NCBI RefSeq assembly: GCF_902712855.1
Contig: NZ_LR743507.1
Coordinates: 1,164,001-1,228,000 of the forward strand
DNA length: 64,000 nucleotides
Reading direction: 5' to 3'
Origin: Variovorax paradoxus
Lineage (GTDB): Bacteria > Pseudomonadota > Gammaproteobacteria > Burkholderiales > Burkholderiaceae_C
This document shows positions 1 to 8,760 of this stretch, one piece after another (the stretch's first letter is position 1; the number at the start of each line of letters is the position of its first letter). The translations under genes were made by a program, and so were the position numbers. The notes beneath the pieces are model-generated. The model searched no databases, was not told the origin of the DNA, and saw only the letters and a list, made by a program, of their open reading frames with translations.

Positions 1-2105
1 TCCAGGTGGTGCTGCTGCTCGGCTATTTCTATGCCGACCGGCTGTCGCGCCGGCCGCTGCGCACGCAGGCCGCGGTGCATGCGCTGCTGCTGCTCGCGGC
101 GTGCGCGATGCTGCCGGTGATTCCGGATGCGTCATGGAAGCCGACCGGCCAGGGCGATCCGGCGGCGGGCGTGCTCGCGGTGCTGGCGGTCACCGTCGGG
201 CTGCCGTACCTCGCGGTGTGCACCACGGGGCCGCTGGTGCAGAGCTGGGTCGCACGGCTGCACGCGGGTGCCGAGTCGCGGCAGGCAAAGGTCTACCGGC
301 TGTTCGCGCTGTCGAACCTCGCGGCGCTGGCGGCGCTCGTGGTGTACCCGTTCGTGCTCGAGCCGGTGTTCGCGTTGCATGCGCAGGCCGTGGCGTGGTC
401 GGCGGGCTTCGGCGCGTTCGCGGTGCTGGCGATCATGTCGGTGCTGACGGTCGCGAAGGCCGCACCCGCGCCGGTGAGCACCGAAACCCCCGCGCAGGCC
501 GCATCGGCATCGCCTGCGCCGCCGCTGTCGTGGCGCGACCAGCTACTGTGGCTGGTGCTGGCCGCGCTCGGCACCGTCGCGCTGCTCGCGGTGTCGGCCT
601 TCATCACGCAGGACATCGCCTCGGTGCCGATGCTGTGGATCGTGCCGCTCGCGCTGTACCTGCTGAGCTTCGTGCTGTGCTTCGACAGCGACTTCTGGTA
701 CCGGCGCTGGCTCTTCTGGCCGCTGGTGCTGGTGCTCACGCCGGCGATGGGCTGGTACCTGACCACGCCGCAGCGCTCGCTGCCCATTGCCGCAGCCATC
801 GGGCTCTACTGCGCGGGCCTGTTCGCGATCTGCATGTTCGCGAACGGCGAACTCGCGCGGGCGCGGCCGGGGCCCGCGCGGCTCACGCGGTTCTACCTGC
901 TGCTGGCGCTCGGCGGCGCGGTGGGCGGCCTCTTCGCGGGCGTGTTCGCGCCGCATTTCTTCAACGGCTACTGGGAGCTGCCGGCGAGCCTCGCGGTGCC
1001 GGGGCTCGTCATGCTGTGGCTCGTGCGTGCGCGCCAGCAGTGGGTGTGGTTCGTCTTCGCCTTCGCGGCGGTGCTGGGCTTCGGGGCCTTCCTGAAGATG
1101 GACGCGGTCGCGGTGTCGCTGAACGTCTTCTACGCGGCGGTGACCGCGATGGCCTGCTTCGCGATCGGCTACACCGCGTGGCGCGCGCGTGCGTGGGCCG
1201 CCGCCGCGGGCCTGGCCGGCGCGCTCGCGGCCGTGGCCGTGGCATGGCTCTCGATTTCCAGCGTGCTCGAGGCCGACAACCGCACGACGCTGCGCGTGCG
1301 CAATTTCTACGGTGCGTTGCGCGTGGAGCAGTTCGGCATTCCGGGCGCGCTCACTTCGTCGCGCCGGCTGATGCACGGCGTGATCTCGCATGGCGAGCAG
1401 GTGATGGGCGCCATCCACCGGCGCCTGCCCACGACCTACTACGGACCCAAGTCGGGCGCCGGCGTGGCGCTTGCCGCGAACCGCGCGGCGCCGCAGCGCG
1501 TGGGCGTGATCGGCCTGGGCGTGGGCACGCTCGCGGCCTATGGCCGTGCGGGCGATGCGATGCGCTTCTACGAGATCAACCCGCTGGTGACGGCGGCGGC
1601 GCGCGCGCACTTCACCTTCCTGGCGGACTCGGCCGCGAACGTCGAGGTGGTGCCGGGCGATGCGCGGCTGGTGCTGCAGCAGGAGCTCGATGCGCAGGGG
1701 CCGCAGCGCTTCGACGTGCTGGTCGTCGATGCGTTCTCCGGCGACGCGATTCCCATGCACCTGATGACCCGCGAAGCGCTGGCACTGTACCTGCGGCACA
1801 TGAAGCCCACCGGCGTGATCGCCTTCCACATCAGCAACCGGCACCTGGACCTGGCGCCCGTGCTGAAGCGCTTGGGCGACGACGCAGGCCTTCAGGCACT
1901 GCGCGTGCGCTTCGAGCCCGAGCGCGGCAACCCCACGCTGGAGCACACCTCGGACTACGTGCTGCTGACGCGAGATGCGCGCTTCATGGCGGACCCGATG
2001 GTGCAGGAGCGCGCCGAGCCGATGGCGCCCGACACCGCAGCCCGCGCGGCACTGTGGACGGACGACTTCAGCAACCTGCTGGGCGTGCTGAAGTGGCAGC
2101 AGTGA
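1..2105 (+). CDS. Fused MFS/spermidine-synthase-like membrane protein (5' truncated by window)
   Basis: The N-terminal two thirds is a run of hydrophobic helices separated by short Arg-rich loops, and the C-terminal third is a soluble spermidine-synthase-like domain. That domain shows an SAM/decarboxy-SAM-type nucleotide loop GVIGLGVGTLAAYG, the acidic strand end YEIN, and VVDAFSGDAIPMHLMT. This matches the fused MFS/spermidine synthase family, whose biological substrate is mostly unknown. The frame is open to the left edge (a CAG codon precedes the first GTG at 6), so the true start probably lies outside the window. It converges with the kinase-like gene, with 19 bases between the stops. Polyamine synthesis itself is not demonstrated; the family may act on another aminopropyl-like or methyl donor substrate. 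Confidence 0.8.
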   Translation, partial: QVVLLLGYFYADRLSRRPLRTQAAVHALLLLAACAMLPVIPDASWKPTGQGDPAAGVLAVLAVTVGLPYLAVCTTGPLVQSWVARLHAGAESRQAKVYRLFALSNLAALAALVVYPFVLEPVFALHAQAVAWSAGFGAFAVLAIMSVLTVAKAAPAPVSTETPAQAASASPAPPLSWRDQLLWLVLAALGTVALLAVSAFITQDIASVPMLWIVPLALYLLSFVLCFDSDFWYRRWLFWPLVLVLTPAMGWYLTTPQRSLPIAAAIGLYCAGLFAICMFANGELARARPGPARLTRFYLLLALGGAVGGLFAGVFAPHFFNGYWELPASLAVPGLVMLWLVRARQQWVWFVFAFAAVLGFGAFLKMDAVAVSLNVFYAAVTAMACFAIGYTAWRARAWAAAAGLAGALAAVAVAWLSISSVLEADNRTTLRVRNFYGALRVEQFGIPGALTSSRRLMHGVISHGEQVMGAIHRRLPTTYYGPKSGAGVALAANRAAPQRVGVIGLGVGTLAAYGRAGDAMRFYEINPLVTAAARAHFTFLADSAANVEVVPGDARLVLQQELDAQGPQRFDVLVVDAFSGDAIPMHLMTREALALYLRHMKPTGVIAFHISNRHLDLAPVLKRLGDDAGLQALRVRFEPERGNPTLEHTSDYVLLTRDARFMADPMVQERAEPMAPDTAARAALWTDDFSNLLGVLKWQQ

Positions 2106-2124
2106 GGCGCAAGCCGGCGTGGAT

Positions 2125-3030
2125 TCAGGCGGCCGGCGCCAGGTGCCAGCGCCCCAGCAGCCGCGCCACGGCGCGCACCCGCTGCGTGTCGCGCCCCCAG
2201 CGTCGGCTGGCCGGCAGCTTCTGCGCCCATTTCATGCGCCGTGCCGCGTTCTCGATGCGGTCGCGCACCTCGTCGCTCACGCCGCCCAGCGCGGCATGCC
2301 AGTGCTGCCCGGCGGCCTGCGGCGCGGCGGCCTCGAGCATCATGGCCGTGGAGTGCAGGTAGCTGAGCCAGTCGCGTGCCTGGCATTCGGCCAGCGTCAT
2401 CACCTCGGCCGGGTCGTCCTCGAAATCGATGTAGCCGATCGTGCCGTCGGGGCACTGCACCAGGTTGCGGTCGAAGGCCTGGCTCAGGTGCTGGCCGCGC
2501 ACATGCACGGCGGCAATGGCCGCAAGCCCTTCGCGCCATACCGAGAGCAGCGCCGCCGGCCCTGCGGCGGCGGCCTGGTCGAGCCGCTCCTGGAGCACCA
2601 CGGTGGCACGGCCGCTTTCGCCAAGGTCCGAGATGAGCAGGCCGTCGGCCTGCTGCGCCAGCACGGCGGGCACGCGCAGGCCCGCGGCGGCCAGCTGCTT
2701 CAGCCGGCGCGCCTCGGTGGCAATTGCGGCCTCGCCGCCCGGGTTGGGCACGGGCTTGATGATGTCCAGCCGCACCATGCGCGCGACCGCCGCCATCACG
2801 CGGTAGCCCCACTTGCCGTGGCGCGGGCCGGCCTTCTTGAGCCACACGCGCTCGCTGCCGAAGCGGTGGCTGGCCACGTTCTTCTCCTGGCGCGGCAGCG
2901 TGGTGCGCAGGAACTCCGCGTAGTCGCCGGGTGCCGGCGTGCGCGCCAACGTGTCCAGGGGCGCGGGCGCCGAAGCTGCGCCCTTGCGCGATTGCAGGCG
3001 CCCGGAGGCGCCTCGTCTCAATGGGTTCAT
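2125..3030 (-). CDS. Kinase-like (aminoglycoside phosphotransferase/InaA-type fold) protein
   Basis: A protein of 301 aa that looks like a small bacterial protein-kinase-fold enzyme. It has an N-terminal lysine/arginine-rich segment, then EARRLKQLAAAGLRVPAVL, which resembles the alpha-C region, then a strand GLLISDLGES and a catalytic-loop-like HVRGQHLSQAFDRNL followed by GYIDFEDDP in place of a DFG-like metal site. ATG at 3030 is preferred because upstream codons lie in non-conserved, repeat-like sequence. It is 64 bases downstream of the glutamate-synthase-like gene on the same strand. The substrate (lipopolysaccharide core, small molecule or protein) cannot be told from the sequence. Confidence 0.6.
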   Translation of the reverse strand: MNPLRRGASGRLQSRKGAASAPAPLDTLARTPAPGDYAEFLRTTLPRQEKNVASHRFGSERVWLKKAGPRHGKWGYRVMAAVARMVRLDIIKPVPNPGGEAAIATEARRLKQLAAAGLRVPAVLAQQADGLLISDLGESGRATVVLQERLDQAAAAGPAALLSVWREGLAAIAAVHVRGQHLSQAFDRNLVQCPDGTIGYIDFEDDPAEVMTLAECQARDWLSYLHSTAMMLEAAAPQAAGQHWHAALGGVSDEVRDRIENAARRMKWAQKLPASRRWGRDTQRVRAVARLLGRWHLAPAA

Positions 3031-3094
3031 CAGGTCGGTACCTTCGCACTTCGTGCTGCGGTACAAGCTTTCTTGGGGCGGCCCGGCGCTGCGC

Positions 3095-4849
3095 TCATGC
3101 GGCCAATGCGAAGCCCGCCACCAGTCCCTGCGGACCTTGCGTGACGGGCTGGAAACTCTCTGCACTGGCCAGCGGCCAGTAGGTACGGAAGACATTGTGC
3201 TGCTCGTCGAGCGGGCCGAGCAAGGCGCCGGGCTGCACCTGCATCACCAGGTTGCTCAACAGGCGCACCTCGGTATCGGAAATGCGGCGCACGATGTGGT
3301 GCGCGGTGATCTGCTGTGGATGGTCGAGCCCGGCGGCCTGCACCAGCTCCTGCAGCGCGTGCAGTGTGCTGCGGTGGAAGTTGCGCACGCGGTCGGCCTT
3401 GGTGGGCACCACCAGCGCCTGCTGGCGCAGCGGGTCCTGCGTGGTCACGCCGGTGGGGCAGTGGCCGGTGTGGCAGCTCTGCGCCTGGATGCAGCCCAGC
3501 GCCATCATGAAGCCGCGCGCCGCGTTGCACCAGTCGGCGCCCAGCGCCATCATGCGGGCCACGTCGAAGGCGGTGATGACCTTGGCGGCGCAGCCGATCT
3601 TGATGCGGTGGCGCAGGTTGACGCCCACCAGCGTGTTGTGCACCAGCAGCAGGCCTTCCTGCAGCGGCGCGCCCACATGGTCGCTGAATTCGACCGGCGC
3701 CGCGCCGGTGCCGCCCTCGGCGCCGTCGACCACGATGAAGTCGGGTGTGATGCCCGTGGCCTGCATCGCCTTGACGATGCCGAACCACTCCCACGGATGG
3801 CCCAGGCAGAACTTGAAGCCGGTCGGCTTGCCGCCCGAGAGCTCGCGCAGCCTCGCGACGAAGTGCATCATCTCGGTCGGCGTGGAGAACGCGCTGTGCG
3901 ACGAGGGCGAGATGCAGTCCACGCCCACCGGCACGCCGCGCGCCGCCGCGATCTCGGGCGTGACCTTGGGCGCGGGCAGCACGCCGCCGTGCCCCGGCTT
4001 GGCGCCCTGGCTCAGCTTGATCTCGATCATCTTCACCTGCGGGTCGCGCGCGTTGGCGGTGAAGCGCTCGGGGCTGAAGCTGCCGTCGTCGTTGCGGCAG
4101 CCGAAGTAGCCTGAGCCGATCTCCCAGATCAGGTCGCCGCCGTGCACGCGGTGGTGCTGCGAGATCGAGCCTTCGCCGGTGTCGTGCGCGAAGCCACCCA
4201 TCTTGGCGCCCTGGTTGAGCGCGAGGATGGCGTTGGCCGACAGCGCGCCGAAGCTCATCGCCGAGATGTTGAACACGCTGGCGCTGTATGGCTGTGTACA
4301 CACCTGTGCCGGATTCGCATCGGCCGGCTGCGGCGTGCCACCGATCACGATGCGGAAATCGTGGTTGGCGAGCTTCGTCGGCTGCATCGAGTGGTTGATC
4401 CACTCGTAACCCGCGATGGTCACGTTCAGCTGGGTGCCGAAGGGGCGGTTGTCGGGGTCGCCCTTGGCGCGCTGGTAGACCAGCGAGCGTTGCGCGCGCG
4501 AGAAGGGCGCGGCCTCGGAGTCGCTCTCGATGAAGTACTGCCGCATCTCGGGGCGGATGAACTCCAGCAGGAAGCGCAGGTGGCCGATGACCGGGTAGTT
4601 GCGCAGGATGGCGTGCCGCGCCTGCCGCAGGTCGTGCACGCCGGTACCTGAAAGTACCGCGAACACCACCAGGCCCACCCAGGCCAGCCACAGATGGGGC
4701 GACACGAGCACGAAGGCGAGGCAGGCCACCAGACCGGCCACGCACAAGGCGAAAGCGCTGTAGCGCGCCGGAAACGGAATAATCGTGGGCATAGAAATAG
4801 TGTCGACCGAAGCCTGCTGCATCATAGAGGGCTGCCCCGAACTTGCCAT
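3095..4849 (-). CDS. Membrane-anchored FMN-binding glutamate-synthase-family protein
   Basis: A 584-aa protein consisting of the FMN/iron-sulfur synthase half of glutamate synthase without the glutaminase domain. Two N-terminal hydrophobic segments (roughly residues 30-65) should tether it to the inner membrane. The body has the Glu_synthase signature (FNISAMSFGALS, the KPGHGG segment, VVDGAEGGTGAAP) and a C-x5-C-x4-C motif (CIQAQSCHTGHC) typical of the [3Fe-4S] ligands. ATG at 4849 is chosen because GGGGAG lies about 7 bases upstream; a second ATG at 4792 lacks a ribosome site. The start overlaps head to head with the first ATG of the YecA-like gene at 4848. Such stand-alone proteins may act on glutamate-like amino donors or as other FMN oxidoreductases. 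Confidence 0.85.
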   Translation of the reverse strand: MASSGQPSMMQQASVDTISMPTIIPFPARYSAFALCVAGLVACLAFVLVSPHLWLAWVGLVVFAVLSGTGVHDLRQARHAILRNYPVIGHLRFLLEFIRPEMRQYFIESDSEAAPFSRAQRSLVYQRAKGDPDNRPFGTQLNVTIAGYEWINHSMQPTKLANHDFRIVIGGTPQPADANPAQVCTQPYSASVFNISAMSFGALSANAILALNQGAKMGGFAHDTGEGSISQHHRVHGGDLIWEIGSGYFGCRNDDGSFSPERFTANARDPQVKMIEIKLSQGAKPGHGGVLPAPKVTPEIAAARGVPVGVDCISPSSHSAFSTPTEMMHFVARLRELSGGKPTGFKFCLGHPWEWFGIVKAMQATGITPDFIVVDGAEGGTGAAPVEFSDHVGAPLQEGLLLVHNTLVGVNLRHRIKIGCAAKVITAFDVARMMALGADWCNAARGFMMALGCIQAQSCHTGHCPTGVTTQDPLRQQALVVPTKADRVRNFHRSTLHALQELVQAAGLDHPQQITAHHIVRRISDTEVRLLSNLVMQVQPGALLGPLDEQHNVFRTYWPLASAESFQPVTQGPQGLVAGFALAA

Positions 4850-4950
4850 GACGAACTCCCCGACTCCCCAACAGCAGCCCCAGCGCCTCCCCACAGGACC
4901 AGCCGCTTGGCCCCGACGATTTCGACGCCCTCGACCAGGCCCTGGACGCC
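4848..4950 (+). pseudogene. Out-of-frame N-terminus of the YecA-like gene
   Basis: ATG 4848 starts a proline/glutamine-rich leader that would join the downstream UPF0149 frame only if one extra base were removed. Runs of C at about 4857-4871 and 4886-4899 are the likely place. Read in its own frame it ends after about 35 codons. It could be a sequencing error, a real frameshift, or a chance ATG. Confidence 0.4.
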
Positions 4951-5637
<687 letters not shown>

Positions 5638-5736
5638 CTGGGCTCGCCCCCAGGATGCGCGCACTTCGTGTCGCTTCTCCTTCCCCCTACCGGGGGCAAC
5701 ACCTGCGGCCCGGCAAAGCCGGTTCCGCGGTGTTCC
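5638..5736 (+). repeat. R1 repeat copy a (stop-adjacent stem-loop element)
   Basis: This copy begins immediately after the yecA-like stop. It has the R1 landmarks in order: CTCGCCCCCAGG, GCACTTCGTGTCGCTTC, a C5/G5 hairpin, and a 37-nt imperfect stem-loop at 5698-5734 with arms AACACC/GGTGTT, CGG/CCG and CCGGC/GCCGG. Confidence 0.85.
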
Positions 5737-5837
5737 TGGCTCGCCCCCAGGCTGCGCGGCACTTCGTGTCCGCTTCTCCTTCCCCCTGCCGGGGGCAACA
5801 CCAGCGGCCCGGCAAAGCCGGTTCCGCAGCGTTCCTG
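5737..5837 (+). repeat. R1 repeat copy b (tandem with copy a)
   Basis: This is a second head-to-tail R1 unit with the same landmarks. Its distal right arm is degenerate (GCGTT where GGTGTT is expected). A third unit appears to start at 5842 (AACTCGCTCCCAAGG) and fades into the MFS coding region. Confidence 0.8.
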
Positions 5838-5838
5838 A

Positions 5839-7143
5839 ATGAACTCGCTCCCAAGGCAAGGCGATGACGCGCAGCCACTGACGCTGCGCTCCGCCTGGGT
5901 GATGGTGCTGGCGCTGTGCGCCGGCGTCGCCCTCAGCCAGGCCTTCCGCACGGTCGGCGCCATCATGGCGAGTCCGCTGCAGAACGACTTCCATCTCTCC
6001 GCTCAAGCCCTCGGGATCTTCTCGGGGGCTTTTCACTTTGCGTTCGGGGCGATGCAGCTCTTCATGGGCATCGGCATCGACCTGCACGGCGTGCGCCGCA
6101 CGGTGCTGGTGGCGTTTCCGATCGCCATCGCGGGCGCGCTGCTGTCGGCGGTGTCGTCGAGCTACCTCGTGCTGGTGGCCGGGCAGGCACTGATCGGCGT
6201 GGGCTGCGCGCCGGCCTTCCTGGTGTGCACGGTGTTCATCGCGCGGCATTTCCCGGCGGCGCGCTTCGCGACGGTGTCGGGCATGGTGCTGGCCATCGGC
6301 GGGCTGGGCATGCTGGTCACGGGCACGCCGCTGGCGTGGCTGGTGCAGGCGTATTCATGGCGCGCAGGCTTCCTGGTGCTCGCGGTGGCCGCGGCGCTGG
6401 CGTGGCTCGCCATCTGGCGCTGGGTGCACGAGCCCGCTTCGGCCGTGCCGCAGGTCAGGGAGTCGATTCCCGAGGCGATCCGCCAGTTCGGCGCGCTGTT
6501 CGCCATGCCGCACACGCTCGGCATCATCGTGCTCGGCGCGGTCACCTATGCGGCGTTCATCTCGCTGCGCGGCCTGTGGCTCGGGCCGCTGATGATGGAA
6601 CGGCACGGCTACTCGCTGGTGCAGAGCGGCAACGTCGCGCTGGCGGTGTCGGTGATCTCGCTGTTCGGCGCACCGCTGTTCGGCCGCCTCGACCGCGACG
6701 GCGCTTCGCGGCGCCGCTGGATCGTGATCTGCGCGCTCGGCTACGCGGCGCTCTTCGCGCTCATCGCTGTGCTGCATTCGGCCTGGCTCGACATCGCCGG
6801 CATGCTGGCGATCGGGGTGCTCTCGGGCTTCATCGTGTGGCAATACGCCGACGTGCGCGGCGCCTACCCCGCCACGCTCACCGGCCGCGCGATGGCGGTG
6901 TTCACCATGGCCATGTTCCTCGGCGTCGCGCTCATGCAGTGGGGCACCGGCGTGGCCGCCTCCGTGGCCTCCGCGCACGGCAGCGATCCGCTCACCGCGG
7001 TGCTGGCCACCATCGCCGTGCTGCTCGTGGCGGGCATCGCTGCCTTCGCCTGGCTCCCCGCACCGAAGACGGCAGCCGCCCGATCAAGCAACGCCGAGGA
7101 ACCGGTTGAGTTGGGCCACCGGCGTCCCACCGATAGCGACTAG
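5839..7143 (+). CDS. Major facilitator superfamily transporter
   Basis: A 434-aa inner-membrane carrier with about 12 hydrophobic segments. It has an MFS loop 2-3 motif (GIGIDLHGVRRTVL) and a GxxRG-like loop in the second half (GRLDRDGASRRRW). The substrate is not recognisable; the closest overall look is the small-organic-anion/nitrate-like MFS group. ATG 5839 lies just beyond R1 copy b and has no clear ribosome site, but the first helix starts at residue 19, so the start must be near. Both ends show repeat remnants: the first few codons resemble the start of an R1 unit, and the final 20 or so codons (after TAAARSSN) coincide with a decayed reverse-oriented R1 copy. The native C-terminus may therefore have been replaced. 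Confidence 0.8.
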   Translation: MNSLPRQGDDAQPLTLRSAWVMVLALCAGVALSQAFRTVGAIMASPLQNDFHLSAQALGIFSGAFHFAFGAMQLFMGIGIDLHGVRRTVLVAFPIAIAGALLSAVSSSYLVLVAGQALIGVGCAPAFLVCTVFIARHFPAARFATVSGMVLAIGGLGMLVTGTPLAWLVQAYSWRAGFLVLAVAAALAWLAIWRWVHEPASAVPQVRESIPEAIRQFGALFAMPHTLGIIVLGAVTYAAFISLRGLWLGPLMMERHGYSLVQSGNVALAVSVISLFGAPLFGRLDRDGASRRRWIVICALGYAALFALIAVLHSAWLDIAGMLAIGVLSGFIVWQYADVRGAYPATLTGRAMAVFTMAMFLGVALMQWGTGVAASVASAHGSDPLTAVLATIAVLLVAGIAAFAWLPAPKTAAARSSNAEEPVELGHRRPTDSD

Positions 7144-7172
7144 GCGAAGCAACGCGAAGCCTCGGGGCGAGG
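7085..7172 (-). repeat. Decayed R1 copy overlapping the 3' end of the MFS gene
   Basis: Read on the minus strand this segment keeps scattered R1 landmarks (GAGGAACCGG, CGAAGCCTCGGGGCGAG on the plus strand) but has lost the paired arms. It includes the MFS stop codon and so contributes its last residues. Confidence 0.5.
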
Positions 7173-7174
7173 CC

Positions 7175-7270
7175 GGAAACACCGAGGAACCGGCTTCGCC
7201 GGGCCTCCGGTGTTGCCCCCGGTAGGGGGAAGGAGAGCGACACGAAGTGCGCGGATCCTGGGGGCGAGTC
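7175..7270 (-). repeat. R1 repeat copy c (distal unit of a tandem pair)
   Basis: Minus-strand R1 unit. The stem-loop is at 7178-7214 with arms AACACC/GGTGTT and AGG/CCT, the latter replacing the CGG/CCG pair of copy a, a compensated change. Confidence 0.85.
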
Positions 7271-7367
7271 CGGAAACACCGAGGAACCGGCTCTGCCGGG
7301 CCTCAGGTGTTGCCCCCGGTAGGGGAAGGAGCAGCGACACGAAGTGCGCAGATCCTGGGGGCGAGCT
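7271..7367 (-). repeat. R1 repeat copy d (adjacent to the GNAT stop)
   Basis: Minus-strand R1 unit that begins, in transcriptional sense, at the base following the GNAT stop codon (7368-7370). The stem-loop is at 7275-7311 with AACACC/GGTGTT outer arms and AGG/CCT inner arms. Confidence 0.85.
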
Positions 7368-7688
7368 CTAGATCTTGAAGGCGCGCTGCACGTCGGCGCG
7401 CACGAGGTCCGCGTACTCGCGGTGCTTGCGGATGTAGCCGGCGATGAACTGGCACACCGGGATCACGTGCAGGCCCTTTGTGCGCGCGTCGTCGAGCACG
7501 TGCCGCGCAATGCCCGAGCCCACGCCCTTGCCTTCGTGCTCGGGCAGCACCTCGGTGTGCGTGAACATGATCGCGTCGGTCAGCAGGTTGTACTCGGCAT
7601 AGGCTGCGAGCTTGCCGTCGAGCGCGGCTTCGTAGCGGTGCTGCGCTTCGTTGTTGGAAAAGGCGAGGGCGGTGTCGGGGTTGCTCAT
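7368..7688 (-). CDS. Small GNAT-family N-acetyltransferase
   Basis: A 106-aa protein of the short YidJ/YjdJ-type GNAT group. HTEVLPEHEGKGVGSGIA holds the acetyl-CoA pyrophosphate-binding Q/RxxGxG/A-like turn, followed by an amphipathic helix and VCQFIAGYIRKH, the typical C-terminal strand-helix of these small acetyltransferases. The acceptor is unknown. Its ATG at 7688 overlaps the stop of the upstream NTF2-like gene by four bases (ATGA), so the two are translationally coupled. Its stop is followed at once by two R1 units in the same direction. Confidence 0.85.
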   Translation of the reverse strand: MSNPDTALAFSNNEAQHRYEAALDGKLAAYAEYNLLTDAIMFTHTEVLPEHEGKGVGSGIARHVLDDARTKGLHVIPVCQFIAGYIRKHREYADLVRADVQRAFKI

Positions 7689-8179
7689 GGCTGGCGTGCA
7701 AGGTAGTTGGCGAGATTGGCTGCCGCGGTGGCGCGCACCTTCTTGCGAAGCATCGGCGTCCAGCCCATCAGCAGGCCCGGCGTGCCGAGCGCCTGGCGCG
7801 ACCAGGTCCAGAAAGGAAAGCTGTCGCGGTGCGTCGCAATGAGCCCGTCGGGCGTGAAGGTGAAGCGCGCGTCGATGCTGTTGTCGACGATGCGGCCGGT
7901 GGAGCTGAAGCGGTAGTGCGCGTCCCAGTGGGCGCTGCCGGTGGTGCCGTCGGCCTTCACGTCGCGCCAGGTCAGGCGCCACACGTCCGCGCCCTTGGCC
8001 CTGGTCGCTTCCGACAGCATGCGCCACATGCCGCCGACTTCGCGGCGCCCGCGCAGCGAGAAGGCTTCGTCGTCGAAAACCGCGTCGGGTGCGTAGCAGG
8101 ATTCCATGGTGGCGGCGTCGAGCTTCGCGAACGCGCTGTAGAAGCGCTCGATGGTCTGGGCGTTGGTGGCTGCTGTCAT
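7685..8179 (-). CDS. NTF2-like (SnoaL-type) protein
   Basis: A 164-aa alpha+beta-barrel protein. The N-terminal helix pair IERFYSAFAKLDAATMESCYAPDAVF is the standard SnoaL/NTF2-like opening, and later strands carry the WRLTWRDVKADGTTGSAHW and IDARFTFTPDGLI patterns. The fold serves ketosteroid-isomerase-like enzymes, dehydratases and pure ligand binders, and no catalytic residue set is diagnostic here. AGAGG precedes ATG 8179. It is the first gene of a coupled pair with the GNAT gene. Confidence 0.75.
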   Translation of the reverse strand: MTAATNAQTIERFYSAFAKLDAATMESCYAPDAVFDDEAFSLRGRREVGGMWRMLSEATRAKGADVWRLTWRDVKADGTTGSAHWDAHYRFSSTGRIVDNSIDARFTFTPDGLIATHRDSFPFWTWSRQALGTPGLLMGWTPMLRKKVRATAAANLANYLARQP

Positions 8180-8212
8180 GAGGCCTCTGGGCTTGTGAAG
8201 AAACGGGGCGGG

Positions 8213-8755
8213 TCAGCGGCCGAGCAGTTCGACCAGCGTCTGCAGGGCATGGCGCACGGTGGCCGCGCGCACCGTGGCGCGGTCGCCGTCGAAGCGGCGG
8301 CGCTCGGTGCGCACGTCGCCATCGACCGACCAGCCGAACCACACCGTGCCCACCGGCTTCTCGGCCGTGCCGCCGGTCGGGCCGGCCACGCCGGTGACGG
8401 CCAGCGCCACGCGAGACGGGGGCGAATGCGCGATGGCGCCGGTGGCCATCGCGCGGGCCACCGGCTCGCTGACCGCGCCGTGGGCCGCGATGACGGCTGC
8501 GTCCACGCCCAGCAGCTCGGTCTTGGCCGCGTTCGAATAGGTGATGAAGCCGCGCTCGAACCACACGCTCGAGCCCGCGAGTTCGGTGCAGGCTGCGCCG
8601 ATCAGCCCGCCCGTGCAGCTCTCGGCGGTGGACAGCATCCAGCCCTTCTTCTGCAGCAGGGCGGCCAGCGCGACGACGAGGTCGGGTGTGCCCAGGTCGG
8701 CCAGGGCAGCAGGGGAGGTGGGGGAGAGCGCGGGCATCGGGGAAAGGGTGTCCAT
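8213..8755 (-). CDS. pncC: CinA C-terminal-type nicotinamide-nucleotide amidohydrolase
   Basis: A 180-aa stand-alone CinA C-terminal domain. ESCTGGLIGAACTELAGSS contains the catalytic serine region, and GVAGPTGGTAEKPVGTVWFG is the second family signature. These enzymes deamidate nicotinamide mononucleotide to nicotinate mononucleotide in pyridine-nucleotide salvage. Translation probably starts at ATG 8755, five bases after the pgpA stop, so the two form an operon. Length is normal for the single-domain form, which lacks the N-terminal COG1058 domain. Confidence 0.9.
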   Translation of the reverse strand: MDTLSPMPALSPTSPAALADLGTPDLVVALAALLQKKGWMLSTAESCTGGLIGAACTELAGSSVWFERGFITYSNAAKTELLGVDAAVIAAHGAVSEPVARAMATGAIAHSPPSRVALAVTGVAGPTGGTAEKPVGTVWFGWSVDGDVRTERRRFDGDRATVRAATVRHALQTLVELLGR

Positions 8756-8760
8756 CGTGT

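Noticed and set aside
101..2362. 753-codon frame overlapping the MFS/spermidine-synthase gene
   Set aside because: Arg/Gly/Ala-rich shadow frame with no domain; the other frame has clear membrane helices and SAM-site motifs.
5638..5837. Short coding frames through the R1 units (peptides such as FSFPLPGATPAARQSRF)
   Set aside because: Open frames recur because the repeat recurs. They have no ribosome site, and the compensated changes in the stem point to RNA, not protein, conservation.
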